From contig CAZAOY010000028.1 in the NCBI GenBank assembly GCA_964486925.1, positions 1 to 33,335 of the forward strand: a DNA stretch of 33,335 bases, read 5' to 3'. The position numbers were made by a program, and so were the translations under genes. A model generated the notes under the pieces. That model was given only the letters and a program-made list of their open reading frames with translations. It was not told the origin of the DNA and did not search any database. The DNA is from CAZAOY01 sp964486925. Lineage in GTDB: Bacteria; Bacillota; Clostridia; Oscillospirales; Ruminococcaceae. Positions 8,197-15,666 of the stretch are shown one piece after another. Numbering within the stretch: position 1 is the first letter of the stretch; each line of letters begins with the position of its first letter.

Positions 8197-8883
8197 CTAT
8201 TTTAAAAAAATATATCCTACCCCTCTAACCGTCTTAATGTAGGTGGGGTTCTCCGCATCATCCGAAAGCTTGCTTCTAAGAGATTTAATATGCATATCGA
8301 GGGTACGGGTTTCCCCTAGGAAGTCATACCCCCATACCTCGTTAATCAGCGCTTCTCTATGTAGCACCCTGTCATTAGTCATTAATACACGTAGCAGTTC
8401 AAATTCTTTTAACGAGAGATTTATAGGAGTTTCCCCTTTAAACACCTCTCGTTTTGATAGATTTATACTAATTCCGTTTAACTCTATTATCTCATTAGAG
8501 GCAACCTCTCGCCCTGTGCGCCGTAGTGCGGCTCTAACTCGTGCGGCTAGCTCTAGAGTACCAAAGGGTTTCGCAATATAGTCCTCCGCACCAAGATCGA
8601 GCCCCTTAACCTTATCAACCTCACTGGTCTTAGCGGATATGAATATTACAGGGATACTGGCAAGGTTACTGCTTGCCTTTATCCGCTTTATTATCTCAAA
8701 CCCGCTCTCATGGGGTAGCATGACATCAAGGAGTATTAAATCAGCGTTATATACCTCGCTATCGTTTAACATATCCTCACCGTTTTCATATAACACAGTG
8801 TTGTACGAAAACGCCTCCAGAGTGCATTTTAATAGCTCTCTAATGCTCTCCTCGTCCTCAACTATTACAATCTTTTTCTTCAC
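8197..8883 (-). CDS. phoP: OmpR/PhoB-family response regulator, PhoP-like
   Basis: This 228-residue regulator has an N-terminal receiver domain with the acidic pair (Glu9, Asp10), phospho-acceptor Asp53 in LILLDVMLP, Ser83 in FISAKT and Lys105 in AKPFG. The C-terminal winged helix (about 130-228) includes LSLKEFELLRVL and V-R-G-V-G-Y. The start is GTG, with AAGGTAGG upstream. Position after phoU and before the PhoR-like kinase, together with PHO-box repeats ahead of pstS, argues that it is the phosphate-starvation regulator. A 12-bp inverted-repeat element (8908-8983) lies just upstream. Confidence 0.85.
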   Translation of the reverse strand: MKKKIVIVEDEESIRELLKCTLEAFSYNTVLYENGEDMLNDSEVYNADLILLDVMLPHESGFEIIKRIKASSNLASIPVIFISAKTSEVDKVKGLDLGAEDYIAKPFGTLELAARVRAALRRTGREVASNEIIELNGISINLSKREVFKGETPINLSLKEFELLRVLMTNDRVLHREALINEVWGYDFLGETRTLDMHIKSLRSKLSDDAENPTYIKTVRGVGYIFLK

Positions 8884-8907
8884 CTAGCGATACCTACCTT
8901 ACTACAC

Positions 8908-8983
8908 TATTAATTAGGCAACAAAACATATAAAGATTTATTATAATAATATACTAAAACGACATTTGATCGCCTAATTAATA
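8908..8983. repeat. Short inverted-repeat element between phoU and phoP
   Basis: Perfect 12-bp inverted repeat TATTAATTAGGC (8908-8919) and its complement (8972-8983) flank a 52-bp AT-rich core. The left arm continues as AACAA, as in the second element at 16844-16900, so the two look like members of one family. It fills most of the phoU-phoP gap and could be a small mobile palindrome, an operator or an mRNA hairpin. Confidence 0.6.
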
Positions 8984-8994
8984 CATAACAAAAG

Positions 8995-9660
8995 CTATAT
9001 TATCTTGGTCTGTTTATGGATACCTGTTTCGCAAAATTCAACCCATTCAGCAATGTTAACCGCATGATCTGCGATACGTTCAAGATATTTAACGATAAGC
9101 ATTGTATCTACTGCAACATTTACCTTGTTTGAGGATGTTGTAATTTCAGAAACAAGCTCATCTCTAGCTTTAATAAATAAGCCGTCCACCTCGTCGTCCT
9201 GCTCTACTACCTTTTTAGCTAGCTTTACATCCTTATGGATAAACGCTCTTACGCTGTCCTTAACCATCTCTACTGCAATATTTCCCATAAGAGGGATGTG
9301 TATTGCCATCTTCTCTGCCTTAACCCCAACAGGTAGCTGTAGAATAATCTCTGCAATATCCTGTGATTGATCCGCAATACGCTCTAGGTCTGTTACCATC
9401 TTAAGCGCTGTGGATATGGTGCGTAGATCCCTTGCTACCGGCTGTTGCCGCATAAGTAGTGTTAAACACTTTGACTCAATGGATTTTTCCATATTGTCGA
9501 CCTTTTCATCGTCCTCATATATACTTCGTGCGAGCTCTTTATCATCGGTTTCCAGCGCTGTTACAGCCCCGATTATCGACTGTTCTACATAACTGCACAT
9601 TAGAATTAACTCGTTATGCAGATTTTCAAGCTCTTTATCAAAATGGCTTCTCTGTGTCAT
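8995..9660 (-). CDS. phoU: Phosphate transport system regulator PhoU
   Basis: This 221-residue all-helical protein has the tandem PhoU repeats, each with a D-x-E-R-I-A-D-like metal-binding motif: DLERIADQSQDIAE in the first half and YLERIADHAVNIAEW in the second. PhoU links the Pst transporter to the PhoR kinase and restrains the phosphate response and uptake when phosphate is plentiful. It follows pstB by 28 bp in the same operon. The ATG is preceded by AAAGGTAGG. Confidence 0.95.
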   Translation of the reverse strand: MTQRSHFDKELENLHNELILMCSYVEQSIIGAVTALETDDKELARSIYEDDEKVDNMEKSIESKCLTLLMRQQPVARDLRTISTALKMVTDLERIADQSQDIAEIILQLPVGVKAEKMAIHIPLMGNIAVEMVKDSVRAFIHKDVKLAKKVVEQDDEVDGLFIKARDELVSEITTSSNKVNVAVDTMLIVKYLERIADHAVNIAEWVEFCETGIHKQTKII

Positions 9661-9688
9661 TGCTAAACCTACCTTTCATTATTAAGTT

Positions 9689-10450
9689 TTATCCAAATCT
9701 ACCGGTTATATAGTCCTCTGTCTTTTTATTCTTTGGCATTGAGAATAAAGTTTGGGTATCACCCGCTTCTACCATCTCACCAACAAGGAAGAATACAGTT
9801 TTATCCGAAATTCTTGCCGCCTGCTGCATGTTATGTGTAACAATAACCACGGTATACTTAGTCTTTAGATCCTCCATTAATTCCTCTATCTTAAGGGTAG
9901 AGATAGGATCTAGCGCTGATGTAGGTTCATCCATTAGCAGTATTGCAGGCTCTACTGCTAACGCTCTTGCGATACAAAGCCTTTGCTGCTGACCGCCCGA
10001 TAACGAAAGCGCGCTCTTTTTAAGACGATCCTTAACCTCATCAAAAAGTGCCGCTCCGTGCAGGCTCCTCTCAACAATTTGGTCGAGCTCCGCCTTAGAT
10101 TTTATGCCATGGATACGAGGCCCATATGCTATGTTATCGTAGATACTCATAGGGAAAGGGTTAGGCTTTTGAAACACCATCCCTATCTTCTTTCTAAGTA
10201 AGGTTACATCTACCCCCTTATCATATATATCCTCACCATCCAGTAAAATATTACCGGTAATCCTTACATTTTCAATAAGATCGTTCATCCTGTTTATCGT
10301 TTTAAGGTAGGTAGACTTCCCGCAACCCGACGGGCCTATTAAAGCTGTTATCTGCTTATCCTCAATATCTAAATTTATATCCTTTAACGCATGGTTCTCC
10401 CCGTAATACAGATTTAATCCACGCGTGCTAATCCTTACTACTGACGCCAT
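9689..10450 (-). CDS. pstB: Phosphate ABC transporter ATP-binding protein PstB
   Basis: This 253-residue ATPase powers phosphate import through PstC/PstA. It has Walker A GPSGCGKST (about residues 38-46), Q-loop V-F-Q-K-P-N-P-F-P, signature LSGGQQQR, Walker B ILLMDEP and switch His in VTHNM. The F-Q-K-P-N-P-F-P-M-S segment is diagnostic for PstB. The ATG follows GAGGGTG at proper spacing, and only 14 bp separate it from pstA. Confidence 0.97.
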   Translation of the reverse strand: MASVVRISTRGLNLYYGENHALKDINLDIEDKQITALIGPSGCGKSTYLKTINRMNDLIENVRITGNILLDGEDIYDKGVDVTLLRKKIGMVFQKPNPFPMSIYDNIAYGPRIHGIKSKAELDQIVERSLHGAALFDEVKDRLKKSALSLSGGQQQRLCIARALAVEPAILLMDEPTSALDPISTLKIEELMEDLKTKYTVVIVTHNMQQAARISDKTVFFLVGEMVEAGDTQTLFSMPKNKKTEDYITGRFG

Positions 10451-10464
10451 GTTAACACCCTCAC

Positions 10465-11328
10465 TTATCTTTCTTTTTTCGTTTTACCAAATAGGTTAGT
10501 AATCATATTGATTATAAACACAATTATTATAAGTACTGCCGCAATTCCGAATGCTACATCATTCTCCCCTCGACCTGCATACTGATACAGCTGAACAGTA
10601 AGGGTTGCACCTGAGTTTGCGCCATGGCTTAGATATCCCATAAACGTCTTAGGAAGCACAGTACCGATACCTGCTGTAAAGATCAATGCCGCCGATTCCC
10701 CTACAATACGACCAATACTTAGTATTACTGCTGTCATAATCCCTCTCATAGCACTTGGCAGTAGTATAGTCCTTATTGTATACCATTTAGTAGCACCAAT
10801 CCCGAGTGCTCCCTCGCGGTAGGATGGTGGTACTGTCTTTAGTGCTTCCTGGGTTGTTCTTATTATAAGCGGTAAAACCATAATTGTCAAGGTTAAGCTA
10901 CCCGCAATTATTGAATATTGTAGCTTTAAGAAGGTACAAAAGAACACAAACCCAAACAAACCGTATATAACCGACGGTATACCTGCTAAGGTTTCGGTTG
11001 TAAATTCAATTACGGTAACCAGCTTTCCCTTTTTAGCATACTCATTTAGATAGATAGCCGCTCCAATCCCTAATGGGGTCGCAATCACTATAGTTATTAC
11101 AATTATATAAAGTGTATTTATAATATTGGGTAGTATCCCAAATGTATTTTTTAATGTACTTGGTGAGGTCGAGATAAACTCAAAGTTTAACATCGGGAAT
11201 CCCCTGTATAGAATATACCCTATCATGGCTACAAGAACACTAACACAGATACCTGCTGAAAGATATATTGCGATTTTTATTAGCGTGTCCGCCGGCCGTA
11301 TCTTCTTTACAATGATCTTATCATCCAT
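10465..11328 (-). CDS. pstA: Phosphate ABC transporter permease PstA
   Basis: This permease has six predicted membrane segments and the EAA loop between them (EALKTVPPSYREGALGIGAT). It forms the channel with PstC. The frame extends to a GTG at 11338-11340, but that GTG is inside the AAAAGGTGG ribosome site. The ATG at 11326-11328 (M-D-D-K) is at the right distance and gives 287 residues. Its start overlaps the pstC stop by 8 bp, so the two are translationally coupled. Confidence 0.95.
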   Translation of the reverse strand: MDDKIIVKKIRPADTLIKIAIYLSAGICVSVLVAMIGYILYRGFPMLNFEFISTSPSTLKNTFGILPNIINTLYIIVITIVIATPLGIGAAIYLNEYAKKGKLVTVIEFTTETLAGIPSVIYGLFGFVFFCTFLKLQYSIIAGSLTLTIMVLPLIIRTTQEALKTVPPSYREGALGIGATKWYTIRTILLPSAMRGIMTAVILSIGRIVGESAALIFTAGIGTVLPKTFMGYLSHGANSGATLTVQLYQYAGRGENDVAFGIAAVLIIIVFIINMITNLFGKTKKER

Positions 11329-12247
11329 TATCTTTTCCACCTTTTTTCAAGAATACATTAAGTACTATGTTAATAATCATGATAAATACGAATAGTACAA
11401 GCCCAATACTAAATAGCACCTCTCTATGAAGATCTGCCGCATAGCTCATCTCGGATACAATACCTGTTGTTAAAAAACGTACACTTTCAAAAAGCTTTGG
11501 CATGTTAACAACGTTTCCCGAAACCATAATTACCGCCATAGCTTCACCAATAGCTCTACCTATACCTAATACTATACCTGTTGCAATCCCCGATCTAGCC
11601 GCTGGGATCATAACCCTAAAGATAGTCTGTATTTTTGTTGCACCGATACCGTAGGACGCTTCTTTTAGCTCTTTTGGTACCGATCTTAATGCGGTTTCAC
11701 TAACGTTAATTATGGTAGGAAGTATCATTATCCCCAGTACAATCATTGCTACAAAAAGGGTTGCCCCTCCGTTGTACTGTGTCTGTTCAGGGAAGAGCCT
11801 GTTTACAAGAGGCACTACTATAATCATACCCATTAGCCCATAGATAACCGAAGGGATCCCCGCAAGTAATCCTATAGCAGGTCTAATAAAGGAAGCCACC
11901 TTTTCACTAGCCATCTCGGAGATAAACACCGCCGCTAGCACACCGATAGGTACACCAATGATAATTGCACCGAATGTCCCCACAATGGAGGTAAGTATTA
12001 ATGGAAGGATACCAAAGGACGGCTGCTCTGCAGTAGGTGCCCAGACCTGTCCAAATAAAAACTCAAATAATCCTACCTTTGCAATAGCAGGCCCGCCTGA
12101 TATCACCATGTATAGCGTTATAACCGCAACAGAAGCAACCGACAAAAACCCACATACTACAAAAACTGCACTCATAAACTTTTCAATAGAAGATTTTGTT
12201 CTACTACTACCCTTAATAGTAAAACCTGTAACACCCTGCTTTACCAA
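11321..12247 (-). CDS. pstC: Phosphate ABC transporter permease PstC
   Basis: Six-helix permease partner of PstA, with the EAA loop ETALRSVPKELKEASYGIGA and the typical early P-T-A-E-Q-P-S-F-G-I-L-P-L motif. The upstream sequence AAGGAGGATTGGTTTTG offers two TTG codons. The second (12245-12247) is seven bases from AAGGAGG, while the first (12251-12253) nearly touches it. I therefore use the second, giving 308 residues. The 158-bp gap to pstS holds a long palindrome that probably lowers expression relative to pstS. Confidence 0.95.
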   Translation of the reverse strand: MVKQGVTGFTIKGSSRTKSSIEKFMSAVFVVCGFLSVASVAVITLYMVISGGPAIAKVGLFEFLFGQVWAPTAEQPSFGILPLILTSIVGTFGAIIIGVPIGVLAAVFISEMASEKVASFIRPAIGLLAGIPSVIYGLMGMIIVVPLVNRLFPEQTQYNGGATLFVAMIVLGIMILPTIINVSETALRSVPKELKEASYGIGATKIQTIFRVMIPAARSGIATGIVLGIGRAIGEAMAVIMVSGNVVNMPKLFESVRFLTTGIVSEMSYAADLHREVLFSIGLVLFVFIMIINIVLNVFLKKGGKDNG

Positions 12248-12273
12248 AACCAATCCTCCTTACATTTAGACAA

Positions 12274-12398
12274 AACGCCCTACTTAATAGCAAGACAAAG
12301 TTAAAAGCACTCTAAAAATTCGTTCAAAGCCTGTATAGTTATTGAATATATAAAGTCTTGTTAGTTTCTACTTTGAATTAGTATTAAGTAAGGGCGTT
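12274..12398. repeat. Long imperfect palindrome between pstS and pstC
   Basis: The arms AACGCCC-TACTTAATA (12274-12289) and TATTAAGTA-AGGGCGTT (12382-12398) pair over 16 bp with one bulge. Weaker pairing continues inward (ACAAAGTTAAAA against TCAAAGTAGAAA). The whole intergenic region can fold as one hairpin of about 125 nt. It could terminate or process the pstS message so that the binding protein is made in excess, or be a small non-coding mobile palindrome. Confidence 0.6.
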
Positions 12399-12405
12399 AG
12401 CTTTA

Positions 12406-13308
12406 TTATTTTACAAATAGTTTTTGAGATTTAGCAATCTCTCTACCTTTTTCACCAGTAACAAAATCTAAGAATGCTTTAACCTCTGGTTTAACATTAC
12501 CTGTTTTTGTTACCATTAGGAATGGTCTTTGGATAGGATAGGTTCCGTCTAGAATGGTAGTTTCGTTACCCTCAATACCTGCAACAGTTAGCGCAACTAC
12601 CTTTTCATCTACATATGCAGTAGACACATAACCTATAGCACCCTTTGTGTTTTCAACCGCAGTCTTAACAGCGCCTGTTTCGGTAAGCTCCTGTGCATAT
12701 TTAGCCTTTTCCTTAATACCAACAACATCTTCAAAACCATCTCTTGTACCTGAACCGCTTTCACGTCCCACTACTACGATAGCTAGATCATCTCCGCCTA
12801 CATCCTTCCAGTTTTTAATCTCACCGGAATAGATCTTAGCAATATCCTCTAGTGAAAGATCCTTAACCTTGTTGCTAGGGTTTACGATAACAGAGATACC
12901 ATCGATAGCCGCTACTGTAGCATCAAGCCCTGTTTCAGTATCCTTAAGCTCACGGCTAGAGTTACCGATATCCGATACACCTTCAAGTGCATTCTTAATA
13001 CCGGTAGAAGATCCGCCTAACTGTACATCAATTACAATGTTAGGATATTCTTCATTAAAAGCTTCCTGCATACCCTTTGCAAGCTTTTCCATTGAGGTTG
13101 AACCAGAAATCTTTACAGTACCAGACATTTTAGTGTCCGCTGTAGAACTCGATTCGCTAGAAGAAGTTTCACTTGAACTTGCTTCGCTAGAACTAGCCTC
13201 ACTTGAGCTTGTTCCGCTACTGCTAGAGGTTGACGATCCACAACCTGTAAACATCGCTCCTACCATCATAACGCTTAGCGCTAGACCCATTATCTTTTTA
13301 ATCTGCAT
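12406..13308 (-). CDS. pstS: Phosphate-binding lipoprotein PstS
   Basis: Phosphate receptor of the Pst importer, 300 residues, anchored outside the membrane by lipid. The signal peptide ends in a lipobox, F-T-G-C, with Cys23 modified. A Ser-rich linker with repeats of S-S-S-E-A/T (about 24-56) follows, then the binding domain. Phosphate-contacting segments are visible: ISGSTSMEKLA, GGSSTGIKNA and VVGRESGSGTRDGFED. The ribosome site AAAGGAGAAAAG is strong. It is first in the pst operon and carries PHO-box repeats about 87 bp upstream. Confidence 0.96.
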   Translation of the reverse strand: MQIKKIMGLALSVMMVGAMFTGCGSSTSSSSGTSSSEASSSEASSSETSSSESSSTADTKMSGTVKISGSTSMEKLAKGMQEAFNEEYPNIVIDVQLGGSSTGIKNALEGVSDIGNSSRELKDTETGLDATVAAIDGISVIVNPSNKVKDLSLEDIAKIYSGEIKNWKDVGGDDLAIVVVGRESGSGTRDGFEDVVGIKEKAKYAQELTETGAVKTAVENTKGAIGYVSTAYVDEKVVALTVAGIEGNETTILDGTYPIQRPFLMVTKTGNVKPEVKAFLDFVTGEKGREIAKSQKLFVK

Positions 13309-13394
13309 ATCTTTTCTCCTTTAAAGTATTTACTTTTTTAGTTAGTTTGCTCTTTTATTATAGTTTAATACTAGTATTTATACTACCAATAATA

Positions 13395-13422
13395 GGTCAA
13401 AGCTATGTAAAGTTTGTGTAAA
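13395..13422 (-). promoter_or_regulatory. PHO box (PhoP-binding direct repeats) upstream of pstS
   Basis: Read on the minus strand the site is TTTACA-N5-TTTACA-N5-TTGACC, three hexamers at an exact 11-bp period. This matches the Bacillus PhoP consensus TT(A/C/T)A(C/T)A with 5-bp spacers. The last hexamer may double as a weak -35. Candidate -10 elements are ATACTA (13372-13377, 17 bp from TTGACC) and TATAAT (13357-13362). Confidence 0.8.
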
Positions 13423-13568
13423 GTCGTATTATCTTTTTAATTTAATATTTATGTATTTCCTTCTTTATCAAAGATAGGTAAACATTAGAGTTTTAGCGTT
13501 AAATCAACCTGTTTAATGATACAATATTAACTTTATTGTGAATAATTTTAACTTTTTTCCTAAATCTG
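13423..13568. other. Non-coding part of the divergent pstS/oxidoreductase region
   Basis: About 145 bp of AT-rich DNA between the PHO box and the promoter of the plus-strand oxidoreductase. I see no coding frame with a ribosome site, no RNA gene and no strong dyad. Confidence 0.5.
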
Positions 13569-13597
13569 TTGACATTACCCCTTTACTGTGATAAACT
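13569..13597 (+). promoter_or_regulatory. Sigma-A type promoter for the Gfo/Idh gene
   Basis: TTGACA (13569-13574), 17-bp spacer, TAAACT (13592-13597). It leaves a leader of about 127 nt before the ATG at 13731, in which I see no known riboswitch. Confidence 0.65.
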
Positions 13598-13730
13598 TTA
13601 TCCGAAGTGGATTTTATTGCTTTGAACATAAACGGTATCATTATGGTAGTTTACTGCATATATAGATATTTATAGTTTTGTTACAGGGTGATAACTTTTA
13701 CAAATATACATATTAAGGGGTACTTTTAAG

Positions 13731-14825
13731 ATGGAAAAATTAAGAATTGGTATTATTGGTACAGGCGGTATCGCAGGAGCTCATATGAAATCCTATGCTA
13801 AGATGGATGATATCGAGGTAGTTGCGGGCGCAGATATAGTAGAAGGCAAAGCTAGAAAGTTCTTTGATAGCCATGACCTACCTACCGCTAAAGATTTTAC
13901 CTCAGCACAAGAGATGTTTGATAACGTTAAGCTAGATGCTGTAAGTATCTGTACATATAACTCTACCCATGCCGAGTGTGCTATTACAGCGTTAAACAAT
14001 GGGGTGCATGTCCTGCTGGAAAAACCGATGACCGTAACTTTAGAGGATGCTCTAGAGATAATGAAGGCTGAAAAGAAGGCTAATAAAATCGTTACTATCG
14101 GCTTTCAACCTCGCTTTGATAGCAGGATGAAGAAGCTTAAAGAGGTTATCTCCTCTGGAGATCTAGGTGATATCTACTATATCCAGACAGGTGGCGGACG
14201 CCGTAGAGGTATCCCTGGTGGTACATTTATCGAGAAGGATCTTGCAGGGGTTGGCGCACTGGCTGATATCGGCTGTTACTCGCTTGACATGGTGCTAAAC
14301 GCTATCGGCTATCCAAAACCGCTTACCGTTTCCGCCGTATCCTTTGATCACTTTGGTAAAAACCCCAAATACAACAATCCAGAGGACGCAAAGCGCTTTT
14401 CAGTTGATGACTTCTGCGGAGCATTTATCCGCTTAGAGGGCGGTATTACCCTTGACTTTAGAATGTCATGGGCAATGCATATGGACACTACAGGGGATAC
14501 CATCTTCCTAGGCACAGAAGCCGGATTAAAGGTAAAACCAGCTAACCCAGAATCTTTATGGGGCGGTGCATGGGATGGTAGCTGTGGCCCTATGACCCTA
14601 TTCCACGATAAATACGGCGAGCCTACCTACACTCCAATCCCACTACATGACGATGGTGAGGACAGATTCTACCTAAAATGTCGTTCATTTGTGGAAGCAA
14701 TCCAAACAGGCGGGAAAGCACCTATCCCAACCTCCCAGATTATCTACAACCAAGCGATAATCGATGGTATTATCCGCTCATCCGCATGCGGTAAAGAGGT
14801 TGACATCGTAATCCCTGCTATATAG
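13731..14825 (+). CDS. Gfo/Idh/MocA family NAD(P)-dependent oxidoreductase
   Basis: This 364-residue protein has a Rossmann fold at the N-terminus (GIIGTGGIAGAHMKSY, about residues 7-22), the family motif E-K-P (LLEKPMT, about 95-101) and a C-terminal alpha/beta substrate domain (about 125-360) with GALADIGCYSLDM, where Asp and Tyr lie near the active site. Such enzymes oxidise or reduce sugars, inositols and glycosides. The substrate cannot be inferred because no sugar genes are adjacent. The ATG follows AAGGGG. The gene stands alone between its own promoter and the thiT riboswitch promoter. Confidence 0.9.
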   Translation: MEKLRIGIIGTGGIAGAHMKSYAKMDDIEVVAGADIVEGKARKFFDSHDLPTAKDFTSAQEMFDNVKLDAVSICTYNSTHAECAITALNNGVHVLLEKPMTVTLEDALEIMKAEKKANKIVTIGFQPRFDSRMKKLKEVISSGDLGDIYYIQTGGGRRRGIPGGTFIEKDLAGVGALADIGCYSLDMVLNAIGYPKPLTVSAVSFDHFGKNPKYNNPEDAKRFSVDDFCGAFIRLEGGITLDFRMSWAMHMDTTGDTIFLGTEAGLKVKPANPESLWGGAWDGSCGPMTLFHDKYGEPTYTPIPLHDDGEDRFYLKCRSFVEAIQTGGKAPIPTSQIIYNQAIIDGIIRSSACGKEVDIVIPAI

Positions 14826-14835
14826 AAAAAATCAC

Positions 14836-14864
14836 TTGACATAAGTCGAAAAATGCTGTATAAT
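14836..14864 (+). promoter_or_regulatory. Consensus promoter of the TPP riboswitch-thiT transcript
   Basis: TTGACA (14836-14841), 17-bp spacer, TATAAT (14859-14864): a perfect sigma-A match in both hexamers. Confidence 0.9.
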
Positions 14865-14908
14865 AACAATTGGTTAAGGAAATACTTTCGCCTTACCATT
14901 CAATAAAA

Positions 14909-14996
14909 TAAGGGGAGCTGAGAAATGAATCGGCTGAGATAAGGAAACTCTATCCTTTTAACCCTCGAACCTGTCTGGGTAATGCCAACGTAGGAA
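14909..14996 (+). promoter_or_regulatory. TPP riboswitch (THI element)
   Basis: The aptamer shows the invariant parts of the THI box: AGGGGAGCT near the 5' end, two CTGAGA-type segments (14918-14940), ACCCTCGAACCTG (14961-14973) and GGGTAATGCCAACGTAGGAA (14977-14996). It binds thiamine pyrophosphate and switches off the gene downstream, here thiT. A strong terminator about 45 nt further on suggests control by transcription termination. Confidence 0.95.
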
Positions 14997-15040
14997 TATC
15001 GCTTTACATCTTTGTAAATGTATAACGAATATTACAGATC

Positions 15041-15072
15041 AAAGCCGCAGGTAACTCTACCTGCGGCTTTTT
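15041..15072 (+). terminator. Riboswitch-controlled terminator before thiT
   Basis: Perfect 13-bp stem AAAGCCGCAGGTA/TACCTGCGGCTTT with an ACTC loop, ending in TTTTT. It lies between the TPP aptamer and the thiT ribosome site, so it is the likely expression platform. Confidence 0.9.
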
Positions 15073-15111
15073 ATGTTGCCTTTCCCTCATTAAACCTAAG
15101 GAGGAATATTA

Positions 15112-15666
15112 ATGTCAAACAAACTAGAAAAACTCGTTATAAGTGCTGTTATGATAGCGCTTGCATTCGTACTATCCAGTATTAAGCTGTTTAGTCTGCC
15201 AAACGGCGGATCTGTTACCGTTGCCGGTATGGTACCACTTATTATACTTGGATTTAAGTATAGTACCCGTTGGGCGGTTTTCTCAGCACTGGTATACTCG
15301 GTGCTACAGATGATTACCGGGTTCTACCCGCCTGTGTCCAACACTTTTTTAGCGTACTTTGGGGTAGTCATGCTAGACTATGTTATCGCTTTTGGGGTTT
15401 TAGGGCTTTCCGGGCTTATCTCTAAGCGTTTTAAACGTGACAGCAAGATCTCATTCCCGGTTGCAGGGGGGATCGTTATCTTTATGCGGTTTATCTCATC
15501 ATTTCTATCGGGTATCCTTATCTGGAGCAGTTACACCCCTGAAGGTATGTCGGTATGGTACTTCTCGCTTACATACAACGGTTCTTATATGATGTTAGAG
15601 CTTATAATATCCGTTATAGTACTGTTCTCGCTAACACCTGTGATAAGGCGCCTGCTTAAAATTTAA
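15112..15666 (+). CDS. thiT: Thiamine-specific ECF transporter S component ThiT
   Basis: This 184-residue membrane protein with about six hydrophobic segments is the size of ThiT. The early L-P-N-G-G-S-V-T motif, followed by a hydrophobic helix and G-F-K-Y-S-T-R-W, fits the ThiT family, and the TPP riboswitch directly upstream gives independent support. ThiT captures thiamine and works with the shared energising module EcfA-A'-T, which is not encoded in this window. AAGGAGGAA precedes the ATG. Its 3' end overlaps the convergent ATPase gene by 4 bp. Confidence 0.92.
   Translation: MSNKLEKLVISAVMIALAFVLSSIKLFSLPNGGSVTVAGMVPLIILGFKYSTRWAVFSALVYSVLQMITGFYPPVSNTFLAYFGVVMLDYVIAFGVLGLSGLISKRFKRDSKISFPVAGGIVIFMRFISSFLSGILIWSSYTPEGMSVWYFSLTYNGSYMMLELIISVIVLFSLTPVIRRLLKI

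Noticed and set aside
12869..13324. Plus-strand frame of 151 codons
   Set aside because: It is antisense to pstS. The apparent repeats are the complement of the Ser-rich linker.
13395..13422. PHO-box repeats as control for the plus-strand oxidoreductase
   Set aside because: The repeats read TTTACA toward pstS, and the oxidoreductase has its own promoter more than 140 bp away. Control of pstS explains them better.
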